From assembly GCA_014529385.2 (NCBI GenBank), contig CM043953.1:80976338-81040337 (forward strand): a stretch of DNA of 64,000 bases, given 5' to 3'. The notes under the pieces are model-generated. The model worked only from the letters and a program-made list of their open reading frames with translations, did not search any database and was not told the DNA's origin. Made by a program: the position numbers and the translations under genes. Shown here in pieces: positions 56,665-64,000 of the stretch; position 1 is the first letter of the stretch; each line of letters starts with the position of its first letter. This DNA is from Adiantum capillus-veneris (taxonomy: Eukaryota; Streptophyta; Polypodiopsida; Polypodiales; Pteridaceae).

Positions 56665-56871
56665 CATTCTCTTTTGCGTTCTTTCTTTGTGTGTGTGAGT
56701 GCAAGAGAGAAAGAGTGAGTCTTCTTTGATTGCACTTCTTTCCAAACCCTAGTCTTCATGGCATCTATGGTTTAACTCCTTCATATAGTTTTTGTTGAGT
56801 TCTCTCACAAACTCTCACAGCCATAAGCCCGGTGCTTTCCTGGCAAGACCGCAAATTTCTCGACATATTTT

Positions 56872-56889
56872 TGGTGAACCCGACGCGAA
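56872..56889 (+). other. Primer-binding site of element G (tRNA not assigned)
   Basis: TGGTGAACCCGACGCGAA, six bases after the LTR end. TGG fits a CCA end; I cannot name the tRNA. Confidence 0.6.
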
Positions 56890-56914
56890 CAAGCCGGGGT
56901 GAGAGTACATAAAG

Positions 56915-59281
56915 ATGGTTAGCAAAGTGGAGCAGCTATATGCTGAAATGAAAGAGCTTGAAGACAGATGCAAATGGCTTGAAGAAGAAGACCGGATTCA
57001 AAAAGCGATTGAAAGCGCTATGCAATCCGTATATAATGAGCTTAATATATTCGAAGGCTATGATCCAGAAGGATATCTTGAGTGCTATGTGACAGAGATG
57101 AGGCTTCAAGCAATTCCAGAAGCTCGGATGATTTCAGCATTTGTTGAACTTGTGAGTGATGATTTCAAGCACCAAGTTCAAGACTATGCAAGTGTATATG
57201 CAAGCAACTGGGGTGAGTTTTCTATAGCTATAACACAGGTATGCTTGGAACATCAAGACCAAGAGATGGAGCAGAGTGGAAGTGGATGTGACCAGCTAGA
57301 GTTGGTGTCTCCTGTAAGCCATGCAAGTGTCAACACATCCATACAGGCCAATTTAGAAGCAGTAATAGATACATATCTTTTGCAAGATGCAAATTTATTG
57401 TATGCAGATGAAGCAGACATAGTGCAAGCTATTTATGCACGTTTGGGTCTTGTAACCTTTTTATCTCAAGATAATGACTTTCATGATGCTATCCAAGTGC
57501 CTGAAACGGCTCAAAGCGACTTAGAGGATGATGCAAACTCGTCGGCTATGATAGATGATTTGGACGCTCCTTTTGATTCGTTTGAAGATGCACATGAGTG
57601 TATATACAAGGATGAGGATGCTATGGTTTTGAGAGAGGATGTGAAGGGAAAACAGGTGGAAGACGGCTATATTAGTGATGTGCTACAATCTACTTTTGAG
57701 TTGATCCTGGAACTTTTACCAAGTTTAGAAGAGCCGGATTCCTATACTGAAGACATATACCAGGATGAAGAAGCCATTATCAATGCTTTCCTATGCGAGT
57801 TTGATGCATGTGGTACTACCCAAATGGATATGCCTAGTTGCAAAAGTGCTAATTTAGAGGGGGTGACTGAAAATCTCTTCCTTTGTGAGTATAGCTCTGC
57901 TAGTAGCATTGCGGATTGTGAAGTACCTCAGTTAGACGAGGTGGAAGAAGAGGAGTGCATTGACAAAGTAATATGTATGTCTTGTATATATGGAGTAGCA
58001 GATGTGATGCAGATGACTCATGAAATTGTGCCTTATTTAGAGCTAGATGCAGCAAGCTTTCACAATTCCATGGTAGAGGAAGGAATGACAGATGTAGATT
58101 CTCTGCATGAGGATTGGGGTTCTGCAGATGAAGCTATGAATCTTCAAGATTCACAAATCAAAGATAGAAAAGTGTTTGGTTATGCTATACAGGTTGAAGT
58201 GACATTAGAGGATAGAGTAGAAGAGCAAGAAACCTCTTCGGATACGGTCTGTGATGGGGGTGATATTTCTTATCTGTGTGAAGATGCAAATAAAGATGCT
58301 TGCCATAAAGTGCCTACTATACAGGGTTCTAAGAAATTTGGTTGCCTGCAGGTATGCAAACAATATCTGAGGCATAAAAGGGATTTAGGTCTTGTGTCAC
58401 AGGGTATAAATTGCAAGCAGGTTTGTGAGCATCTATCTGCTATGGATAGGAAGGGTATACATGGTGATTCCTTGAAGCAAGAAGAGGATGCTAGCTCTAT
58501 GCTGACACCAGAGTCATGTAATGAAGAAGGGTTCTCCCTAGATGAGTGGAGACATGATTCAGTTGAAGATAATTTAGCGATGAGTCAAAAAGGAAGAAGG
58601 GGTGAAGATATTGTGTCAGAGACTAACTCCAAGGAGGCTTTTGAGCAGTCGGTTACAAGTGACCGGGAGCATACCTACCAGGATGATTTGGAAAGGGAAT
58701 TAGACACCATATTTGAGAGGTATGCAAAGTTTTATGCTATAAAACTGGAGAGGTATTTGGTAAAAGGTGAGAGAATTGATGAGAGGTTTACCATGCACAT
58801 TTCTGAGGTTTCTCTCGATGTTGAGAAAGGCTATCTAGAGGATTCTTTTGAGAATGAAGATGCAGATTCAGACTTCTATGCGAAAGAGGTACATATGGAT
58901 TTACAGGTTGGTCAGAAGGTTGAAGTGCAGTTTCAAAAATCTTTCAAGTATATTACAGGAAGCCTGGAAGTGTTTTTTGAAGAGGAGGATGAGGAACTTA
59001 TGTCTCTACGTCATGAAGATTTTGCGCATAATGGAGATTTGTTACAGATGTTTTGGAGACAGATGTATATAACAATTCCTTCTGATCCGAGAGGAATTAA
59101 AAGATGGGGAGAATCTCAATGCTTAGTACAATACAAGTTTTTGAGTTACCCATATGATCCTGGAGGAGGTCATGGGATGACAGGGGATACAGTTGCTTTC
59201 ACAAGTTACCATGAGGTTGGCACATGCCGGAGGATGTGCAGGTTTAGAGGGGGTGGATGTCGTGCTGTGACACGTACATAG
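56915..59281 (+). CDS. Gag-like acidic protein of element G, 788 residues, intact
   Basis: Starts at ATG in a strong context (AAGATGG), 50 bases after the LTR, and is open for 788 codons. Residues 1-40 are a coiled coil (VEQLYAEMKELEDRCKWLEE). Residues about 45-115 resemble a retrotransposon gag domain (FEGYDPEGYLECYV, then VSDDFKHQVQDYASVYASNW). The rest is strongly acidic, with no zinc knuckle or pol motif. A loose repeat occurs three times (LLYADEADIVQAIYARLG near residue 160, IYKDEDAMV near 229, IYQDEEAIINAFLCEFD near 279). The ORF runs through the polypurine tract and ends 24 bases into the 3' LTR. It would need all enzymes in trans. Confidence 0.8.
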   Translation: MVSKVEQLYAEMKELEDRCKWLEEEDRIQKAIESAMQSVYNELNIFEGYDPEGYLECYVTEMRLQAIPEARMISAFVELVSDDFKHQVQDYASVYASNWGEFSIAITQVCLEHQDQEMEQSGSGCDQLELVSPVSHASVNTSIQANLEAVIDTYLLQDANLLYADEADIVQAIYARLGLVTFLSQDNDFHDAIQVPETAQSDLEDDANSSAMIDDLDAPFDSFEDAHECIYKDEDAMVLREDVKGKQVEDGYISDVLQSTFELILELLPSLEEPDSYTEDIYQDEEAIINAFLCEFDACGTTQMDMPSCKSANLEGVTENLFLCEYSSASSIADCEVPQLDEVEEEECIDKVICMSCIYGVADVMQMTHEIVPYLELDAASFHNSMVEEGMTDVDSLHEDWGSADEAMNLQDSQIKDRKVFGYAIQVEVTLEDRVEEQETSSDTVCDGGDISYLCEDANKDACHKVPTIQGSKKFGCLQVCKQYLRHKRDLGLVSQGINCKQVCEHLSAMDRKGIHGDSLKQEEDASSMLTPESCNEEGFSLDEWRHDSVEDNLAMSQKGRRGEDIVSETNSKEAFEQSVTSDREHTYQDDLERELDTIFERYAKFYAIKLERYLVKGERIDERFTMHISEVSLDVEKGYLEDSFENEDADSDFYAKEVHMDLQVGQKVEVQFQKSFKYITGSLEVFFEEEDEELMSLRHEDFAHNGDLLQMFWRQMYITIPSDPRGIKRWGESQCLVQYKFLSYPYDPGGGHGMTGDTVAFTSYHEVGTCRRMCRFRGGGCRAVTRT
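59244..59257 (+). other. Polypurine tract of element G
   Basis: TTAGAGGGGGTGGA immediately before the 3' LTR. It lies within the ORF, where it encodes Arg-Gly-Gly-Gly. Confidence 0.8.
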
Positions 59282-60082
59282 TAGGAACGCATGCTACAAG
59301 ATCTATCTTGTATTTTTTTAGATACATAATTATATTTCCTATAGTGTACATATGCATATTTAAGTATAATAATAAGCCTTCTATCTCATCCTATTATTTT
59401 TCTCAAGGGTAACATATCCTTACTTTACCATCAGAAAATACTATGGGAAAAGCATCAATAGCTCCGCCTCTTTAACTTGGGGCAAAAAGCATTGATTCTT
59501 TATTTCTACTATTTCATTATCATCTCACACCCTAGCTAGATCCTATATCTAGGGTAAACTCCAATATATATATATTCTATGTATTTTTTATACTTTTCTT
59601 ATATTTCTTTTTAAATAGCTACTAGGAGAGAATCAAATCCTAGTGGGACACTAGGTGGCATGATTTCAAAGATACACTTATTTTAATGCATTATTGCAAG
59701 CATGATTACAAAACTTTGTCAAGGAGCAATGTCATGCTTTCATATGGCATGAGGTGTCCTTTGGAATTAAATGAAAGTCTAGGCTAAGGAGACCACATGA
59801 AGACTTTTGCTGCCATAAATGGACCCTATTTTGATGAATTTTTTACACAAGGTTCCAATCCGAATTGGAAAACGATTTTAAAATGAAAATCGTAGCTAAT
59901 GAGCTGAAGTTTTTGCCCATATTTTTACTTTTTTATTTGGAGCCACGGTTGAGGAGATATGATCAAAATACTGGACCTCAGTCTGCCCACATCATGCAGG
60001 GGCAACTCATTTCCAACTTTTCCAATTCCTGTTCACACTGGCTCCTCTCTTCTTGTGTAAACCCTTGGGGGTTCCCTTCACC

Positions 60083-60090
60083 TATAAAAG
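60083..60090 (+). promoter_or_regulatory. TATA box of element G 3' LTR
   Basis: TATAAAAG in the same context as at 55663. Confidence 0.65.
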
Positions 60091-60426
60091 GGGACCTCTT
60101 CTTCCTTGGAAGAAACTCAAGCATTCAAGCCATTGATAAGAGGAATTCTCGAGGGAGTGAGTAGTAATGCCTAATTGTACTTAGCCATTAACATAAGCCC
60201 AAGCCTACACTTTCTCCGAGAGGGAGACTAGCCATTCTTGCAACAAGCTAACCTTGGAAGATCAACTCTAATCAAAGAAGGTCTTGCACTTGGTGTATCA
60301 ATCAAAGTGGAATTATCCACTCTTCTTCTCTCTCCCATCAATAATGGTGCCGAAAGGTTTCAAGTAAGATGTGTTCTACATTGATGTTTTCTTGATTTCT
60401 TGTTGTTTTCATTTTCATCTCTAATC

Positions 60427-60430
<4 letters not shown>

Positions 60431-60510
<80 letters not shown>
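60431..60510. repeat. Compound microsatellite (AT)n(GT)n in element G 3' LTR
   Basis: About 16 AT units followed by about 24 GT units. The GT part is absent from the 5' LTR. Confidence 0.95.
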
Positions 60511-60512
<2 letters not shown>

Positions 60513-60700
60513 CTAATCTCATCTCCTTAACCAAACCTATCTCTCTCATTCTTAGTAATTCGTCCTCTCTAGGTTCTCTTGCTATAGGTACATCTCTCCC
60601 CGCAGTATCCTTATTGCCTACGGGCAAGAATAGGGCTTGGGAGGGAAACTTCTCATCTCTTCACTTATCTCATATCTACATTTCTCACATACTATCCTAG

Positions 60701-60919
60701 ATGAATAACCCACATGATGATCATTTCTATCGCTTTCACTCTGTACGATCTATTAGAATTAACGTATGGATTAGCCGTAAAATACACTTTCAACAACGTA
60801 TAGTGTTTCTCTTCGGCCCTGAAAGGCTCAATGAAATACTTCTATCACCGGATCCCATCATACTACCTCTCATAGACTATAATTTTTCTCTTGATGTACG
60901 CGTAGTTATCTTGCTATGA
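60701..60919 (+). CDS. LTR small ORF a, 3' LTR copy
   Basis: Same frame and length as 56237-56455, with a few substitutions (for example DISVVILL to DVRVVILL). The frame stays open. Confidence 0.35.
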   Translation: MNNPHDDHFYRFHSVRSIRINVWISRKIHFQQRIVFLFGPERLNEILLSPDPIILPLIDYNFSLDVRVVILL

Positions 60920-61128
60920 ACCAAGAGGATTTGTACACACAATTAATCCCAATCACTAGACAAAATATATATATTATGGTAAGCACAAAACTACAATTCC
61001 AAAGAAAAATTCCTAGCCTATTTGGTCAGCCAAGATTGAATGCCATTAACTCATCCATTAACCCTTTCATATTACCCATGATACGATATGACCATAGCCT
61101 TGATGTTTTCATCTTCGTATTGTTTTGA
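60916..61128 (+). CDS. LTR small ORF b, 3' LTR copy
   Basis: Same as 56452-56664, again overlapping ORF a by ATGA, with three changed residues and an open frame. Confidence 0.35.
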   Translation: MNQEDLYTQLIPITRQNIYIMVSTKLQFQRKIPSLFGQPRLNAINSSINPFILPMIRYDHSLDVFIFVLF

Positions 61129-61329
61129 CATTCTCTTTTGCGTTCTTTCTTTGTGTGTGTGAGTGCAAGAGAGAAAGAGTGAGTCTTCTTTGATTGCACT
61201 TCTTTCCAAACCCTAGTCTTCATGGCATCTATGGTTTAACTCCTTCATATATTTTTTGTTGAGTTCTCTCACAAACTCTCACAGCCATAAGCCCGGTGCT
61301 TTCCTGGAAAGACCGCAAATTTCTCGACA

Positions 61330-64000
61330 ACGGGCAAAAGGGGGATGCAACTTCGCTTCTTCGTGCAAGGTCAACAACGGTCGTAGTTGCTAGTTTGAGA
61401 GGATTATCCCCTGCGCTACCTGCAAGCGGCTGCCGCCATCGTTTTGGGGTAAGTTTTCACATACAAGGCGTCCAATTGCAAGTATTTTGGGCCACACACC
61501 CCTTGCAAGGGAGCTTTCCCGCACACAGGCAAACCATGGCCGGTTGTCATGGCATGCATAAACATGCAAGGGCCTCCGCAAAGGGACCATAGTTGCATGG
61601 CCGAGTGCACCAAGTGCAGCAGGTACTCAGATGAATTCAGCACTATCGGATTTGCAGTTAGTTGGGATTCCGCATTGAGCATTCGAGGACAACTTTCCAA
61701 GGAAATCACGGCAAAGCTCCGACTTGTTGTACAAAATTTTGAGATCATTTGAAGGCACGGCCTTGGTTTCGGCTTTAATTGCGAAGAGAACAGCTTGTAG
61801 TCGGATCCAGAAAGTGCCACTATACATGTTTAAGCTCTCATGGAGGGCGCACCTTGAAGCAAACTAAGAAGATTACCCAAGGAGATTGCTTTGAGAGTCC
61901 CAAAGAGGGCTCAAAGATTGATAATACGGATTCATCTACACAAGGGACGTTTCAATCACCACTTCAAAGTAGTCTTGATGAGGTCATGGTCCTTTGCAGG
62001 AGAAGCTTTCAAGGCTTCAATTGCTATTCACAGAAGATCGATAGTATCATCCTCTTGGTGTTCGATATTAAGGTATTGGCACGACAATTATAGGATCTTC
62101 CGTATTCGAGCAAGGCTTTGACTCAAGATTGGACATGGTTCGAGGTTCAAGGATGCTCGAAAACGTAGGCACTGTGGCCGATACGACAAATTATCACAGG
62201 CATTTAGCAGGTAAACACTAGGAGGTAAATAAAAGCTTTCAATACCGCTTTGTTTTCCTCAAGAACATGTTGCATCAAGACACGAGAAAGGCTTGTGCAA
62301 ACCGTGTTGTTATCAAATTTGCTTGCACCCATGGCTTATCCAAGGTATAAAAACCTCGCACAGTTGGATCATGTTGAGGGTTGTGTTTAGCACCCTTTGG
62401 TTGTCCAAAGACCAATGACTAGTTTGACAACCAAAATCAAGTAAGTCTTGAGTAAGAAATGCTCTCGTTTCACAGTAAGGCTTCTGTCCATGCCTACCAA
62501 AGGTTAGGGCATGGTGGTGTTGGAGAATCTCATGGAGATCGGCACGGTCTGTTGCTAATCTTGATGAAGGAGGTGGCAGGTGCTCAACAAGACCAACCAT
62601 TAACGACCAGTTCCAGAGGCTGTCAAGCAAATTGTTAGGGCTTGTTTTCTAGACATCACTGGAGCACTGCTTCATCTCCGTCATCAAGCCAAAGTACGAG
62701 GTACATATTTTGCAAGGAATTTTTTTTTTTTCTTTTCAATACATTGTACAATTCGACAAGGTCGATTATTTGTGACTGCTCGACAAGGTCGACTTTCTTT
62801 TACTAGGACATTTGTCTATGAGCAAGAGTATCTGTAGCTCTAAGGCATGGTAGCATCCAAAGTGGGTCTACTAAAAAGTATCATGCAAAGACAAGACTTC
62901 CATGTTTGGCCTATGCTATGAGCATACAAGCCTGTAAGGATGAGCATACAAGCTTGGGATGGACTTGACAATATGCCAGCAGGTTATTTCATGAGAAACA
63001 GACGGGCGTATATGATACAAGGGACGTATCTGTACATACGACAGACCCCACTCGTGTAGCAAGTATGGATATGCACCATTTTTAAGCGAGTTTTCTTCTA
63101 CAGACTATCGGGCCAACTGGCTATAGCAACGACCAGGTTAGCCAAGTTTAAGTTTTTCTTGTTTTTCCCTATTTATACTTTACTTGGCAATTACTGTCAT
63201 TGTGCAAAGCAAAGTGCTTTGGAAATTTTCAAGGGAGCAAGGATTTGGGGAACTGGCAAAATAGGGAAAATCAGTTCATAGAATCCCTCCCAGTCTAAAC
63301 TGTGCAGGGCACTTATGGTTTTGGTTCTCACAGTTGAGGCCATCACTCTCAGCAAGGGCTTGCAATTCTGCATGCAAGGCATGCTAGTGAGGTGGATTCA
63401 ATTCTACCGCTTCATGCATTACGCTTCCGCTATCACACTCGCAACTGTGTCAAGGACAGACTAAGGATGGATTTTTTTAATATGATCGTTGGTTGCTATC
63501 AACACACAACAACACTAACACGAACCTAAATCTAGGACGTATTTTATGGGCAAAGTGCCAATGCTCAGTCGTCCTCATACAATCACGACCCCTGGATGGT
63601 AGGTGGGTCGCAATGATTTTTCTATTTTGCGGTTACCTCTCTCGATGTGAGAGTCATACCGGAACACTGTGGAATGCTTATACAATAAGCTGCAATTTAG
63701 GCATAAGATGGGTAAGACCACACCACTTGGGTACACACTCTAACAACTTAAGGAAAGCTCCTTAGCCCAGCATTCTCTTGTTCTCTCTCTCTCTCTTTAA
63801 GGGAATAATGAAAATCTTCTAAGACGCTTTTGATACATGTTTTGCTCGTGAGTCAACATGAGCCAAGGTGTTATACCTCTCAGCTACCATGTGGCTAAGC
63901 TGCTACTCAAATTAGTCTTCAATGGTTTGTCCATTGAACACTAATTTGCATAATGGCTATGAGCCACATTGGCTAAGAGCCACTGTCAGGCCAAGGGTAA
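61330..64000. other. No gene recognised
   Basis: Host sequence right of element G. Frames are at most about 130 codons, lie on both strands and show no known motif. It has a poly-T run near 62720, two copies of CGACAAGGTCGA (62754, 62780) and a (CT)n run near 63782. It may be the interior of the short-LTR element at 54349, which G interrupted, or other degenerate repeats. Confidence 0.5.

Larger units (their letters stand above)
54838..56865 (+). repeat. 5' LTR of element G
   Basis: 2028 bp. It has a TATA box, an (AT)n tract and two small overlapping ORFs in its right third. Confidence 0.93.
54838..61329 (+). mobile_element. Element G: gag-only LTR retrotransposon with 2 kb LTRs
   Basis: LTRs at 54838-56865 and 59258-61329 (TGTCGTGCTG to CTCGACA), 4-bp duplication ACGG (54834-54837 and 61330-61333). 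The interior is only 2392 bp: primer-binding site, one 788-codon ORF, polypurine tract. No RT, RNase H, integrase or protease. This is the layout of a non-autonomous derivative (LARD or TR-GAG type). LTRs differ at roughly 1-2 % by eye, so it is among the youngest insertions here. Confidence 0.93.
59258..61329 (+). repeat. 3' LTR of element G
   Basis: 2072 bp. It differs from the 5' LTR by about 25-30 substitutions by eye and by a longer microsatellite. Confidence 0.93.

Noticed and set aside
63984-64000. Start of a second LTR (TGTCAGG) at the window end
   Set aside because: Only seven bases match the block at 54349 before the sequences differ, so it cannot be supported.

Overview
This window is plant nuclear DNA made almost entirely of transposable elements. 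The evidence is plant-type Ty3/gypsy and Ty1/copia LTR retrotransposons, a CACTA (En/Spm) transposon with TNP2-type exons and GT-AG introns, tRNA-Asp and tRNA-iMet primer-binding sites, and long dinucleotide repeats. I found no intact host gene. The species cannot be fixed from sequence alone; a vascular plant with a large, repeat-rich genome (a fern is one possibility) is an inference.

Layout. (A) 1-3806, +: 3' end of a gypsy element with its 3' LTR, cut by the window edge. (D) An old, degenerate, RT-less gag-protease element read on +, seen as 3807-4385, 23277-28353 and 35844 to about 37700; it hosts the other insertions. (C) 4391-23271, +: gypsy element with LTRs of 399 bp, target-site duplication (TSD) AGGGT and a large extra 3' ORF. 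(B) 9557-19794, -: same family as A, inserted in the integrase gene of C with TSD GGAGG; it keeps RNase H and integrase but has lost RT. (CACTA) 28357-35840, -: TSD ATT, decayed TNP2-like and TNPA-like genes and subterminal repeats. Then come a field of short palindromes (37795-38425) and (E) 39041-42883, -: decayed copia element with TSD CTACC. The stretch 43.1-46.3 kb is non-LTR sequence with tandem duplications, a decayed multi-exon gene, a fragment matching the C-terminus of histone H3, and two foldback repeats. (F) 46325-53551, +: copia element with TSD CCTTG and a 1.9 kb tandem duplication of integrase plus RT. A small LTR-like block with an iMet primer-binding site lies at 54349-54514. 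(G) 54838-61329, +: LTR element with 2 kb LTRs whose whole interior is one intact 788-codon acidic gag-like ORF. From 61330 to 64000 I recognise nothing.

How the pieces work together. A and B share an unusual 3' module: an aspartic-protease-like domain downstream of integrase, four W-(V/I)-P-K repeats, then a separate small acidic ORF. D carries a protease followed by at least nine W-P-K repeats but no RT or integrase. G carries only a gag-like gene and would have to be mobilised in trans. The nesting gives relative ages: D is oldest, C entered D, and B entered C. Many stops sit where a CGA or CAG codon would be expected, and the two tandem copies in F show CAG/TAG differences directly, which fits decay by cytosine methylation.
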